Numbered from the stretch's first letter, positions 16,678-27,474 are shown. The stretch: DNA of 64,000 nucleotides from Candidatus Ozemibacter sibiricus (GCA_003327425.1 QOQW01000012.1:1-64000); one strand, 5' to 3'. Notes: generated by a model not told the origin, from the letters alone. Program-made: numbers and translations.

Positions 16678-19335
16678 ATGTTCCATCGGAATCGGTGCCG
16701 CCGGGGCAATGCCTTCCTCATCATCATCGGGATCCTGGCCATCATCTTCGTGATGGCCACGTTCTTCATCAAGGGCACGGTCGAAGAGAAGCATCAGACC
16801 GAGCGTTCGCAGCGGGTGGTCCAGACCCAGTGCCTGGCCGAAGCGGCGCTCGAGCGGGCCATGGGGGTGCTGGCCCGTCGCCTGAATGATCCCAGGGAAT
16901 GGGAGAAGCCCGACTCGCTGGCGAACCGCATCCGGCGGCCGCTGCCTCGAAGCTCCCCTACCTCCGGGGCCGAAGCCCAGGGCGGCCTGGGGGCCAATGA
17001 TCTGCTGAACCTGGGAGAAGCCGGCGAGCAGCCCATGGTCCTCCGAAAAGAAGACCTGCAAGGCGACAACGGCCGTGAACTCGATGAGATGGTCGCCTTC
17101 ATGGCCGGGCCGGGGGCCACCTATGAGGTCGAGGTGACCGCGACGCTGAACCGGGCCTTCCGGATCGGCCCGGGGCCGAGCGTTGGCGGCGAGGACTACA
17201 AGGTGCCCGGGGTCCAGATTCCCTGGAACTGCCATCCCGGGGTGACCGAGTTCCTCGACAACAAGGGGTTCGTCGCGCTGACGCTGGCCCTGCCCGAGAA
17301 CATCAACTGGCTTGGCTTCTCGATTCCGCTCGAGTTCGCCGGCGTGCCGGTCTTCGACATCGATATCATCGATGTGCTGCAAAAGTTCGCCAGCCTGACC
17401 AACTTCCAGGGGATGTCGGAGATCTTGAACTATGTATCGATCCATCGTTTGCTGGCCCGCTTGTTCCCCTCCGTCTACCCGTACAAGATCACCTTCGACA
17501 AGAACATCTTCCCCAGCGTGGGGCCCAAGTTCGGTTCGATAAATCTGCCTGGCGATCTCGATCCCGACAAGTTCTGCGAGAAGTTCGGGTACCTCGAGGT
17601 GCAGTCGAAGGCGACCATCACCTTTCCCGATCGGCGGGCGGTGACCAAAGCGGTGGTGGCCACCAAGGAGTTCAAATGCGTCGACGTCGAGCCGGTGGCG
17701 CCCCTCTACAGCTTTTTCATCGCCAATTTCCACGACGAGATCCTGATCTTCAACGATATCGGAGGCAACCTCTTCATCAACAACTTCGCCGGGCTGTCGG
17801 CGATCAAGACGGCGGTGCCCGCCGGCGCCGAGGAGAAACGCGAGTTTCCGGGGCTGGTGCGGATCAACGGCACCGCGCGCATGCCGGTCAACGTCGGGTT
17901 CATCGGCAACCCGTTCTCGCCCAGTCTCGATGCGGAAGACTCGTTCTTCCACAAACTGGCTCGGTCGGCAGAGTGGCTGCTCATGCTCGATGTCGGCCTG
18001 TCCAAGACCCTGGCCAGCAAGGAGCTCTACACCTCCTTCAAGGCCGAATGGGCGCAATACACCACCGGCCGGACGAACGTCCCCGAGGCGAGCATGGGAT
18101 CGGCCGCCGGCGGTACGGTCAGCAACAATACCAACCTGGGTGGGGCCGATGCGCCTCCGGCCAACGCCGGCCCCGCCGACCCCGAGGCGGCGCAGAATCC
18201 CAACCGGATGGTCGAGATCCTGCGCGGGTTCGCCCAACGCATGAACATCGTTCCGCCGACCAGCTTCGGGGTGACGATCTTCGAGCTGCCCCTCCATCTG
18301 ATGGCCGAGCACATTCCCTACGTCAACGACCCGTTCGGGAAGTGGGAATGGCCGATGATGGGGGTGGGCTTCCGCCTTTTCCGGCTGCCGGTGCCCACGC
18401 CCAGCTCGACGGTGACGCATCTGTTCGGCAGCGCGGCGATGTTCCCGACGATGACGCGCGAGATCGAAGGGTTCGTGCTCAAGCAGTACCGGCAATGGAA
18501 TCTCGCCGTGCTGTCCTGGCCACCCGCTCCCATCCCGGTCGGCAAGCAGATTCCCATTCCCTGGCCCCCCGGGTTGATCCTGCCCTTCCCGCTGCCGCTC
18601 TGGCACACCCACGACATCGCCAACAAGTACCAATACAACCTGCCGCCCCTGCAACTGCCCACTGCCGATGGCTCGTACGATACGACCGTTCATGTGTATG
18701 ACCCCAAGATCCTCGAGAACGGGCCGCCAAACTTGTACAGTATTGAACAATATGCCAAGAAGGCCACCTACTACTATCCGACCGCCGAGGATTTCTACCG
18801 CGACCTGCCCAACCGTCTGGTGAAGGAGAACGGGAAGGATTGCCTCAAGCTGAACGGCATCACGTTCATCGTCGACTCGGTGGCGCTGCCGCCCCCCGGC
18901 TCGGCGACCCTGTACGTGACCGGCCGTGGGGCGATCGTGACGGGGGGCAACGTCATCATCCGGGGCAACCTGGAGGACCCCTATTCCGACGAAGAAGAAC
19001 GTCGGCCCGAGACGCCACGCACGGTCTTCTCGCTGATCGCCCGGGCGGGCGGCCTCATCTACGACCTGCGCGGCCCGCCCTATGCCCGGATCGAAGGCTC
19101 GGTCTACACCGACAAAGGCATCGCCGTGCCGCAGAACAAGGGGCTCAAGATCGTCGGCAACTGGGTCACCAACGCGTTCAGCAAATCGTTCGCGTCGGGG
19201 GACATCATGGTCGTCTATACCGCGTACAAGACGCGCAGCTCGCTCTGTTCGGTCCATCCGCGCACCGGCGTCTACGACCCCGAGCGCTATGTCGTCACGC
19301 TGTCGCCGGCCTGGGAATCCTGGAGGACGCTATGA
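16678..19335 (+). CDS. large PilX/GspK-like minor-pilin-related protein
   Basis: N-terminus MFHRNRCRRGNAFLIIIGILAIIFVMATFFIKGTVEEKHQTERSQRVVQTQCLAEAALERAM (PilX-like TM and AEAALERA); strong RBS aggaggtg; overlaps next start (ATGA). Confidence 0.68.
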   Translation: MFHRNRCRRGNAFLIIIGILAIIFVMATFFIKGTVEEKHQTERSQRVVQTQCLAEAALERAMGVLARRLNDPREWEKPDSLANRIRRPLPRSSPTSGAEAQGGLGANDLLNLGEAGEQPMVLRKEDLQGDNGRELDEMVAFMAGPGATYEVEVTATLNRAFRIGPGPSVGGEDYKVPGVQIPWNCHPGVTEFLDNKGFVALTLALPENINWLGFSIPLEFAGVPVFDIDIIDVLQKFASLTNFQGMSEILNYVSIHRLLARLFPSVYPYKITFDKNIFPSVGPKFGSINLPGDLDPDKFCEKFGYLEVQSKATITFPDRRAVTKAVVATKEFKCVDVEPVAPLYSFFIANFHDEILIFNDIGGNLFINNFAGLSAIKTAVPAGAEEKREFPGLVRINGTARMPVNVGFIGNPFSPSLDAEDSFFHKLARSAEWLLMLDVGLSKTLASKELYTSFKAEWAQYTTGRTNVPEASMGSAAGGTVSNNTNLGGADAPPANAGPADPEAAQNPNRMVEILRGFAQRMNIVPPTSFGVTIFELPLHLMAEHIPYVNDPFGKWEWPMMGVGFRLFRLPVPTPSSTVTHLFGSAAMFPTMTREIEGFVLKQYRQWNLAVLSWPPAPIPVGKQIPIPWPPGLILPFPLPLWHTHDIANKYQYNLPPLQLPTADGSYDTTVHVYDPKILENGPPNLYSIEQYAKKATYYYPTAEDFYRDLPNRLVKENGKDCLKLNGITFIVDSVALPPPGSATLYVTGRGAIVTGGNVIIRGNLEDPYSDEEERRPETPRTVFSLIARAGGLIYDLRGPPYARIEGSVYTDKGIAVPQNKGLKIVGNWVTNAFSKSFASGDIMVVYTAYKTRSSLCSVHPRTGVYDPERYVVTLSPAWESWRTL

Positions 19336-19853
19336 GGCAGGCGAAGCGGCGGCGCGGCCACGGCCGGCCGGTCCAGATGCCAGGCGGGCTCGCGGCTCGG
19401 TGGGGAGTGACGCTGCTGGAGATCGTCATTGCGGTGTTCATCGTCGCCATCGCGCTGATTCCCATCTTGTACACGGTGCAGTATGGCAACAAGTCGACCG
19501 TCAAGATCAACAACTATGCCGAAGTGGCCAAGCTCGCCCAGGGGCTGATCGAGGAATGCAAGCATGTTCCCTTCTGGCGGTACCGTGACAATTATCAGGG
19601 GTTGGCCCGCGATACCTGGGAGGTCGTCAACCAGAACTACTATCCCAAGACCTACGAGGCCATCGAGAAGTTCAAGGCGGTGCTCAAATCGCTCGATCTG
19701 AAGGCCGATCTCAAGCTGGTCAAGAAAGACGATCTGATCCGCGAGGTCTGGATCCGGGTGCATGCCACCTGGAAGGAAGGCGATGGCACCACCGAGCAGG
19801 CCCCGCGGGAACTTCGGCTGGCCAACGCCATCCGCAACCCCGAGGCCGATTGA
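19332..19853 (+). CDS. prepilin-type N-terminal cleavage/methylation protein (pseudopilin)
   Basis: GVTLLEIVIAVFIVAIALIPIL class III signal peptide; ATG overlaps upstream stop. Confidence 0.85.
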   Translation: MRQAKRRRGHGRPVQMPGGLAARWGVTLLEIVIAVFIVAIALIPILYTVQYGNKSTVKINNYAEVAKLAQGLIEECKHVPFWRYRDNYQGLARDTWEVVNQNYYPKTYEAIEKFKAVLKSLDLKADLKLVKKDDLIREVWIRVHATWKEGDGTTEQAPRELRLANAIRNPEAD

Positions 19854-19866
19854 CAAGGAGGCAGGT

Positions 19867-21333
19867 ATGGGCAAGAGGCGTGGAGTCACCCTCGTCGAGG
19901 TCATGGTCGGCATTCTGTTGTCTGGTGTCGTGCTGGGGGCGGGGTACCAGATCTGGTCGGCTACCCGGCGCGACGTGGCGCTCGCCTCGACCCGGCAGAT
20001 GCTGGCCAGCCAGGTGCGCCGAGCGCTGGATGTCATGGCCAAGGACTTCCAGGCCATGAAGGCCGGCACCCTCGAGGTCACGCCCGGGGCCGACGGGGAA
20101 TCGGCGACCATCAAATTCGAACGCTTCCCGTTGAAGAACGAGGGGACGTCGATCGGGGTCGACAACACCGAGCTGGTCATCTACCAATACCGCAAGCCGC
20201 GGCTGACCCGCACCGTGCGCGGCCAGGGCGAGCGTCCTCTGGCCTGGCATCTCGATTCCCTCGAACTGGCCCGGGGAGGTCGCGGCGCCTTCGAACCGGG
20301 GGGCATCAACGACATCCCGCCCGATCAGGACGGTCGCAACGCCCGCATGGACATCCTGATGACGGCCAGCAGCCTAGTGCCTGGCTCGAAACGGATCGCC
20401 ACCTTCTCGGCGCACGTCTCGGTCTTCATGCGCGAGGAATACTACGCGACCGCCAACAAGAGTCGGTTCATCGCGATGTCGCGGCTGGTGGCCACGAACC
20501 CTGCCAACCTGCGCGATCAGGACCGCGACGATTCCATGCTGACCATGGGACTGCTCGACCCCGAAGCGCTGGCCCGTCTCTCGCGGGAGCAATTGAACGA
20601 ACTGTATCGTAAAGAGACGGAAGCGCTGGCACAGACCCGCCAGCAGATCGAAGAGCTCAACAGCAACATCAGCGATATCGACACCCGCACGACCGGTCGC
20701 CTGTCCTGGAACCCGGCCAACTGGTTCTCCTGGCCCACCGAAATCACCGACATCCAGCGGGATATCCAGCGCCACACCACGTCGGCGGCGGTGGCCAGCG
20801 ACATCAAGAAGCTCGATGAGAAGATCGCCCAGTATGAGCAGGACAACCTGCGCGACTCGTTTTCCCGAACGGTGCCCGGCTTCCAGAACCTCGATCGGAA
20901 TTCCCAGCAGTACAAAGATCTCAAAGAGGTGTACGATCTGATGGTGCGCGATCGCACCATGCGCAAGGCGCATGAAATGGCCCAACGGGATCTGCCGGCC
21001 GATCAGCGCACCGCTTATCGCAGTCTGCTCGAGGATTTCAACCCCGCTTCGCTGGTCCGGGGCCAGTTGCCGGGCAACCCGCCCACCACCTTCAACGAGA
21101 CCGAGGAGCAGTTCCAGGCGCGGCGGGCCAAGGCCCAGATGATCCAAGACAACAAGGGCAAGGTCGATCTCTCGTGGATGGACTCGGACGAAGGCGCCGA
21201 TCGTGTCAAGATCTATACGGCGGCCAAAGATCTGAAAGACCTGGCCGAGACCAAGAAAGCCTACCTCGAGTCCAAGGAAACCCACGAGACCAACCTCACC
21301 AACATTCGCAACGCCCAGAACCGCGCTCCCTGA
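19867..21333 (+). CDS. prepilin-type protein (GspJ/PilW-like N-terminus) with long coiled C-terminus
   Basis: MGKRRGVTLVEVMVGILLSGVVLGAGYQIW; RBS aaggaggcag. Confidence 0.85.
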   Translation: MGKRRGVTLVEVMVGILLSGVVLGAGYQIWSATRRDVALASTRQMLASQVRRALDVMAKDFQAMKAGTLEVTPGADGESATIKFERFPLKNEGTSIGVDNTELVIYQYRKPRLTRTVRGQGERPLAWHLDSLELARGGRGAFEPGGINDIPPDQDGRNARMDILMTASSLVPGSKRIATFSAHVSVFMREEYYATANKSRFIAMSRLVATNPANLRDQDRDDSMLTMGLLDPEALARLSREQLNELYRKETEALAQTRQQIEELNSNISDIDTRTTGRLSWNPANWFSWPTEITDIQRDIQRHTTSAAVASDIKKLDEKIAQYEQDNLRDSFSRTVPGFQNLDRNSQQYKDLKEVYDLMVRDRTMRKAHEMAQRDLPADQRTAYRSLLEDFNPASLVRGQLPGNPPTTFNETEEQFQARRAKAQMIQDNKGKVDLSWMDSDEGADRVKIYTAAKDLKDLAETKKAYLESKETHETNLTNIRNAQNRAP

Positions 21334-21339
21334 AGCGAT

Positions 21340-21360
21340 CGCCGGCTTGACGAGCCGGCG
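21340..21360. terminator. GC-rich perfect hairpin after pseudopilin operon
   Basis: CGCCGGCT-TGACG-AGCCGGCG, 8-bp stem, 7 nt after the stop codon; no U-tract. Confidence 0.5.
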
Positions 21361-21676
21361 GGGCCACGGGCAGAAACTGGCCTGGGCGAGCGGGCGGGCC
21401 GTCGCGGGCTAGGCCGGGGCAGGGCGGCCGAGCGGCCGGGCCGGGGGGGCGGAGCCGGACAACGGACGCCTCGCCGCACGGCCAGAACGACGACCGGCGG
21501 CGCCGTCGCGCTCGTCTTTCCCTAGTTCTTCTCTTGGCCGCCCAAGAAGCGGGTGGGCGCCACCCGAACGATTGACGGGTGGACCGACGCTCGGGAGCTG
21601 CCGATGGTAGAGGTGGACTCCTGTCAAGGGACGGGGGGTATCCTGGCTATTCCTGGCGGCAAAGGAAACGAGCGCG

Positions 21677-24600
21677 ATGAAGGGCTCCGGGGCGGATCGG
21701 CGTGGGTGTGGCCCGGGGCGTGATCTGGATCGACGAGGGTGTCAAAGGCGGTTCTGCTCCCCCGCGGAGCGGCGGCGGGCGGACCGAGGAAATCCTGGCG
21801 GCGGGGGCCCCGCGCGGGGCAGTAGGGCGTGGTCGGCAGTGGCGACGGGGAAGGCCGAGGCCCAGCGGTGGCGAGTGGTCTCGATCGTCTGGGTGGCGGC
21901 CGTGCTTGGGTTCCTGCTGGCGATGGGCGGATGCGGTTCGACCGATGGCGGTCTGGCCGACTGGCTGAAGCCGACGCCGCCCACCGTGCTGGTGCAAGTG
22001 GAAGGGCTGGTCTGGCTGCCGTTGGGCAGCGGCGCGAGCCGGCGCGAGAGCCTTGGCGAGGCGTCGGACCGGGGGGCCGGAGTGCGGGCCCAGGCTCCGA
22101 CCACCGGGGTGCCCGCTCCTGGCGCGACGGTCTTCGTGGAAGAGCGGCCCGAGCTGCGGGCGACCACCGATGCCCAGGGGCGCTTCCTGATTCCCAACGT
22201 GCCGGCCGGGAAATATCACCTGATCGCCGAGGCGATGCCGGGGGCGACCGCCTACAAGCAGCGTTCCGATTTGATCTCCCTGACCGGGACGGGGTCGAGT
22301 TATCGACTGACGGCGCCCTTGCAATTGGTGGAAGCCAACCGCCGCCTCTGGCTCTATGTGAAGAACGGAGCGGACCAGTCCGCTTTGCCTGGAGTGACGG
22401 TCACCTGGTGGGGGCGCCGCTCCACGACGGGCGCGGCCGGCGAGGTCGAACTCGGCCCGCTGCCGAGCGGCATCTGGCCGCTGCAGCTCGAAGCGGTCGG
22501 ATTTCGGGCGCGTAGCCTGCTGCTGGGCTTTTCCGCCAATCGGCAGCAGTATGCCGAAGTGCAGATGACGCCCTTGACGGCGGCCGATCCCAATCAGGCG
22601 CCGGTGGTCGAGGTCGAGAAAGGGTTCGCCACCCTGCGGACCAACGAGATCGGCGGCCTGGCCGCGGTGGGGAACGACCCCGACGGCGACGCTCTGACCT
22701 TCGACTGGGTGGCCAGTGGCGGGGGCTCGTTGAGCGTGGCGCGCGGGCCGACCACCCTGTTCACGGCGCCCGACGTTCCGGGCAAAGTGCAGATCGCCGT
22801 CATCGGGCGCGACGACCGGGGCGGGGTGGGACGGTGCCTGCTGGAGTTCGACGTGGCGGCGGGCGGCGTGGTGCCGAACCCGAACAATCGCCTGCCCCTG
22901 GCCGCGAGCCGGCCCTATCCGGCCGACGGCGCCCAGAATCAGAGCCTCAGGCCGGTGCTGACCTGGCAGGCATCCGATCCCGACGGGGATCCCCTCACCT
23001 TCTCGGTGGCGCTGGCCGCGGCCGGCCAGCCGCTGCGCATCGTGGCCACCGCCACGACAGCTCCCTCCTTCCAGGCGCCGCGTCTGACCCCGTTCACCAC
23101 GTATTTCTGGCAGGTGATCGGTCGCGATCCGTCAGGTGGCACCAGTCTCGACAACCCGGTCTGGCGGTTCAGCACCGGGGATGGCGTCAACCAGCCGCCG
23201 AACCGCCCGACGCGGCCGTTGCCGCCCGATCTGGCGGTCGACCAGCTGCCGGCCGTCCGCCTGGCCTGGGAGGGCGGCGACCCCGATCCGGACGATCGTC
23301 TGACGTACGAGGTCTGGATCGGCAGCGCCGCCGATCGGCTGACGCTGGCCTCGATCACCACCGAGGCCGCCTACCCGCTCAGCGGGCTGGGACTGGGGGA
23401 ACGGGTCTACTGGCGTGTGGTGGCGCGCGATGCGCGAGGCGGGGTGGTCGGCGGCGAGGTCTGGCGGTTCGATACCTTCGGGGTGGCCAACCGGCCGCCG
23501 GCCCAGCCGGTTCCTGATACCCCGGCGAATGGGGCGATCGAGGTCGAGCTGTCGCCCCGGCTGGCCTGGCAGGCTTCCGACCCGGATGGCGACGCCCTGC
23601 GCTACGATGTCTTCCTGGGCACCGGCACGCCGTTGGCGGCCATCAGCCGCGATCTGGCCGGGTCCAATCTGGCGGTGCCGGCTCCGTTGCAGCCCGGCAC
23701 GCGCTACTACTGGCAGGTGGTGGTGCGCGACGCTCGCGGGGCCACCAACGGCGATCCTGCCATCTGGTCGTTCACCACCCGGACTCCTCCCAACGCGGGG
23801 CCCACGGTGCCGCAAACGGTGACTCCGGCTGATGGCGCCTCCCAGGTAAGTTTGTCGCCGGTGCTGGCCTGGCGGTGTACCGACCCGGACGGCGATCCGC
23901 TGACGTTCGATGTGTTTCTCGACCAGGCCTCGCCCCCGACCAACCTGGCGGGGCCGGGGGTGGCGGCGACCTGGTGGCAGGTGCCGGTGCCGCTGCTCGA
24001 AGGGCAGACCTACCATTGGTATGTGGTGGCGCGCGACGGGCGCGGGGGGGGGTCGACTTCGCCGGTCTTCCGGTTCACCACCGCGGCGGGGGTCGACTCG
24101 GTGGCGCCCTCGCTGGTGTCGGTGTCGCCGGTGGCTGGGGCGAGCGAACTGGCTCGCACCACGCCGATCGATCTGGTGTTCAGCGAACCGATGAACCGGG
24201 CGAGCGTCGAGGCCGGTACGAGCTTTCTCGTCTCGCCGCCGGTGGCGGGCACTTTCGTCTGGAGCAGCAATGCGGCGGTGCGGTTCTTCCCCAGCGAACC
24301 GTGGGCCAGCGGGTCCTACCGCACGGTGACCCTGGCGTCCAATACCATGCGTGACCTGGCGGGCAATCTGATGGTCGGGGGACGCACCTTCGGCTTTGCG
24401 GTGGCCTGCGATCTGCCTCTGCCGGCCGGGAAGCGCTCGGCGGGCTTCGCGTTGACCGCGGGGTTCGGACAACCGGTCATGGTGACGGTGCCGGGCGTGC
24501 CGGCCGGCGGGGCGGTGCATGCCCTGCTGGTGGGGCAGACGGCGACGGCGAGCTTGCAGATCAGCGGCGAGCGAGGGGCGGTCGCTGCCCGGTCGACCGC

Positions 24601-25801
24601 CCGGGCCGGCCAGGTGCCGGTGGCGTGGCGGTCCACGCCGGAAGCCGCCTTTCGGGAACTGGAGCGGGAACTTCCGACGCCTGCTCTGGCGGTGAGCGCC
24701 GCTACGGTGGCGGCTCCAGAGATCGGTTCGTCACGCGCCTTCTTCATTCCGGCCTACCAGGAATTGGCGACGACCACGCCTTTCCCGGGCAATGTCATCG
24801 AGGCGATCTGCTGGGGCGCCACCGACCGCACCCTCCTGTATGTCGATCGCCAGGTGGTGCTGCGCGATTTCACTGTGCTGACCGCCCTGCGCTCCTGGTT
24901 CGAAGAAGTGGTGCGGCCGCGCCTGACCGACCATTTCGGGGCCGAGCCGCCCTTCGGCCCTGACAATGACCGTCGGTTGACCATTCTGTTCACCGATGCG
25001 ATGCGGCCGGAGCTGTTCGGCCTGTTCAATGCGGCCGATCTGTTCCTGGCTCGACCGGGCGACCCCGCGCTGCGGGAGAGCAATCAACGCAAGATGCTCT
25101 ACGTGCGCTTCAGCGGGGAGGATGCAGCCAGCCGGCATGGGGCGGTGGCCCATGAGTTCGCGCACATGATCCAGTTCTGGGAGAAGCGCGCCCGAGCGGG
25201 CGCCAATGTCAACGAGGAGATCTGGCTGGCCGAGGGATTGGCGCAACTGGCCGAAGAGATCTGCGGCTATGGCCCGGCCCAGGGCAATGCCCGGCTGTCC
25301 GGCCTGGTGCGCGACGCCCTCGTGCAGATGCGCACGCTCTCAGTGACCGGATGGCAAGGACCGGCCGATTATGGGCTCAGCTACCTGTTCGCGCGGTTCC
25401 TGACGGAAGGCGGTCGCTATGCCACCACGCGGCGCGAAGCGACGCGAGCCCTGGTCGCGACCGGGGCGGTCGGTCAGACCAATGTGACCGCCCTGGCTCG
25501 GGAGAGCTTCTCGCGGGTGCTCGGGCGGTTCGGCCTGTGTTTGTTGCTGAACCGGCATGCTTTGACCGGTCCGGCCGAATATGGGCTGCGCGACCTGAAT
25601 CTGACCGGAACCTACGCCGGTATCGCCTGGCCCGGCGTGCCGGTCGAAGAGGTCGGCGATCCGCCGGGGGCCACCGCGGAGATTCCGGCCCACGGCCTGG
25701 GGTTCTTCCGACGCACCTCGACGCTGGGGGGAACGGTCACCATGCGGGTGACCAACCTCACGGCGCCGGTGGAGGCCTGGTTCCTCGACGAGCGCCGGTA
25801 G
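21677..25801 (+). CDS. lipoprotein with tandem FN3-like modules, Big_5-like domain and M30-like zinc metallopeptidase domain
   Basis: LLAMGGCGS lipobox-like; four modules with ADG..L.P.L.W..SDPDGDPLTFDV; HEFAHMIQFWEK...EIWLAEGLAQLAEE. True start probably downstream of 21677. Confidence 0.8.
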   Translation: MKGSGADRRGCGPGRDLDRRGCQRRFCSPAERRRADRGNPGGGGPARGSRAWSAVATGKAEAQRWRVVSIVWVAAVLGFLLAMGGCGSTDGGLADWLKPTPPTVLVQVEGLVWLPLGSGASRRESLGEASDRGAGVRAQAPTTGVPAPGATVFVEERPELRATTDAQGRFLIPNVPAGKYHLIAEAMPGATAYKQRSDLISLTGTGSSYRLTAPLQLVEANRRLWLYVKNGADQSALPGVTVTWWGRRSTTGAAGEVELGPLPSGIWPLQLEAVGFRARSLLLGFSANRQQYAEVQMTPLTAADPNQAPVVEVEKGFATLRTNEIGGLAAVGNDPDGDALTFDWVASGGGSLSVARGPTTLFTAPDVPGKVQIAVIGRDDRGGVGRCLLEFDVAAGGVVPNPNNRLPLAASRPYPADGAQNQSLRPVLTWQASDPDGDPLTFSVALAAAGQPLRIVATATTAPSFQAPRLTPFTTYFWQVIGRDPSGGTSLDNPVWRFSTGDGVNQPPNRPTRPLPPDLAVDQLPAVRLAWEGGDPDPDDRLTYEVWIGSAADRLTLASITTEAAYPLSGLGLGERVYWRVVARDARGGVVGGEVWRFDTFGVANRPPAQPVPDTPANGAIEVELSPRLAWQASDPDGDALRYDVFLGTGTPLAAISRDLAGSNLAVPAPLQPGTRYYWQVVVRDARGATNGDPAIWSFTTRTPPNAGPTVPQTVTPADGASQVSLSPVLAWRCTDPDGDPLTFDVFLDQASPPTNLAGPGVAATWWQVPVPLLEGQTYHWYVVARDGRGGGSTSPVFRFTTAAGVDSVAPSLVSVSPVAGASELARTTPIDLVFSEPMNRASVEAGTSFLVSPPVAGTFVWSSNAAVRFFPSEPWASGSYRTVTLASNTMRDLAGNLMVGGRTFGFAVACDLPLPAGKRSAGFALTAGFGQPVMVTVPGVPAGGAVHALLVGQTATASLQISGERGAVAARSTARAGQVPVAWRSTPEAAFRELERELPTPALAVSAATVAAPEIGSSRAFFIPAYQELATTTPFPGNVIEAICWGATDRTLLYVDRQVVLRDFTVLTALRSWFEEVVRPRLTDHFGAEPPFGPDNDRRLTILFTDAMRPELFGLFNAADLFLARPGDPALRESNQRKMLYVRFSGEDAASRHGAVAHEFAHMIQFWEKRARAGANVNEEIWLAEGLAQLAEEICGYGPAQGNARLSGLVRDALVQMRTLSVTGWQGPADYGLSYLFARFLTEGGRYATTRREATRALVATGAVGQTNVTALARESFSRVLGRFGLCLLLNRHALTGPAEYGLRDLNLTGTYAGIAWPGVPVEEVGDPPGATAEIPAHGLGFFRRTSTLGGTVTMRVTNLTAPVEAWFLDERR

Positions 25802-25858
25802 GTCGACGGGCTGTCGCCTCGGGGTCGGGGGAGCGAGCGCGGGCACGGGCGCCGCGGG

Positions 25859-27277
25859 TCAGTCGCGGGCGCCGGCCCGCAGCAGGAGCTCGATGACCTG
25901 CAGGTTGCCGCGGGCTCGGGCCTTGCGCAGCGGAGTTTCGCCGGATTGATCGCGGGCGTTGAGGTCGGCGCCATGGGCGATCAGCACCTCGACGATCCGA
26001 GGGTGATTGGCGAAGGCAGCCAGGTGCAATGGAGTCCAGCCTTCGATCGCGGTGAGGTTGGGGCTGGCCCCTTGTTTGAGCAGGAACTCGGCCATCGCGA
26101 GGTAATTGTGGCGAGCGGCTTTGTGCAGAGCGGTTTCGTGAAAAGACTCGGGGTCTTTCATGTCGATCAACCCAGGATACTGTTGCAGCAAAGCGCGCAC
26201 CCGGCTGACGGCGCCGCGGTTGGCGGCCGCGTGGAAATCTTGGGCGGGGCCGAGGGAATAGTAGATGTGGCGGATGACCTCGAACAGGTGGTCGAAGGGG
26301 GTGCCGATCCATGAACTGCCGGCGGAGCGATTTTTTTCCATGTCGCGGAGCAGGGCCTGATCATCTTCGAGGGTTTTGGGGCGGGCGGCACGACGAGAGC
26401 CGGCCGGCAGGGACGCCAGGAATGCGGCTTCCTTCTCGGCCAGCAGGCTGGCCACGCTGTCGGCTCCTTCCTGGACGGCCTTCTGACGGGCGGTCAGCCC
26501 ATCAGCGGCCACGGCGGTGAGATCGGCCCCGGCTTTCAGGAGGGTGGCGACGACGTCGGTATGCCCACCCATGGCGGCGCGATGGAGGGGGGTGTTGCCG
26601 AGCAGGTCGGGCCGGTCGCGCTCGGCTTTGCGGTCGAGGAGCAGTTTGACCACGGCTTCGTGGCCATGGCCGGCCGCCTTGTGCAAGGCGGACAAGCCGA
26701 GGTAGTCGACCGCCTGAATGTCGGCGCCCGCTTTCAGCAGCAGACGGACGGCCTCGGGATGACCGAAGGTGGCGGCCCGGTGGAGAGGCGGAGCGCCGAA
26801 TTGGTCGGTCAGGCTCGGGTCGGCCCCGGCTTGCAGGAGCAGGTTGACGACGGCGGCATAGCCGCCTTCGGCCGCGAGATGGAGCGGAGTGTCGCCGAAG
26901 CGATCGACGGCCGCGGTGGGGGCGCCGCGTTCGAGGAGGAGGGCGACCACCTCGGCGTGCCCCTCCAGGGCGGCCAGATGCAGCGGGGTCTGCAGCCGGA
27001 GGTTGCGACCAGCGACCGGGCCGCCGGCGTCGAGCAGGGCGCGCACGACTTCCGCGCGCCCCGATTCGGCGCCCCGATGGACCGGGGTGTTGGCCGTGCT
27101 GTCGAGCCCGGCCGGATCATGGCGTTCCTGGAGGAGGGCCAGAACCCGCTTGACATCGCCATCGCGGGCCGCGAGGTGGAGCGGGGGCCAGGCGGGTTCG
27201 CGGCCGGTCAGACGCGGTGGGCGGTCTGGGGTATCGACGGCGGGGGCTGGCGCGACTTCTTTTTCCAGGAGGGGCAT
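25859..27277 (-). CDS. ankyrin-repeat protein
   Basis: More than 10 ANK repeats (GNTPLHRAAMGGHTDVVATLLKAGADL etc.). Confidence 0.93.
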   Translation of the reverse strand: MPLLEKEVAPAPAVDTPDRPPRLTGREPAWPPLHLAARDGDVKRVLALLQERHDPAGLDSTANTPVHRGAESGRAEVVRALLDAGGPVAGRNLRLQTPLHLAALEGHAEVVALLLERGAPTAAVDRFGDTPLHLAAEGGYAAVVNLLLQAGADPSLTDQFGAPPLHRAATFGHPEAVRLLLKAGADIQAVDYLGLSALHKAAGHGHEAVVKLLLDRKAERDRPDLLGNTPLHRAAMGGHTDVVATLLKAGADLTAVAADGLTARQKAVQEGADSVASLLAEKEAAFLASLPAGSRRAARPKTLEDDQALLRDMEKNRSAGSSWIGTPFDHLFEVIRHIYYSLGPAQDFHAAANRGAVSRVRALLQQYPGLIDMKDPESFHETALHKAARHNYLAMAEFLLKQGASPNLTAIEGWTPLHLAAFANHPRIVEVLIAHGADLNARDQSGETPLRKARARGNLQVIELLLRAGARD

Positions 27278-27474
27278 GGGCCAACATAGCCAGTCGCGCC
27301 GGGAACGTCAAGCGGCGCGTACGCTCACCCATTCCCTGTTGCCGAGCCGATCTGCTATACTTTCTCCGGTCGATCGGGTACCGGGCGCCGCTGGCGTGGT
27401 CTGGGGCCCTGATCGACGAACGAACATCCACAGGGGAAAGCCATCGCCTGGCCTTCCCGATCGGGAGGAATGCG

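Noticed and set aside
16594-19257. 887 aa minus-strand ORF
   Set aside because: Antisense to the PilX-like gene; composition bias, no RBS or motif support.
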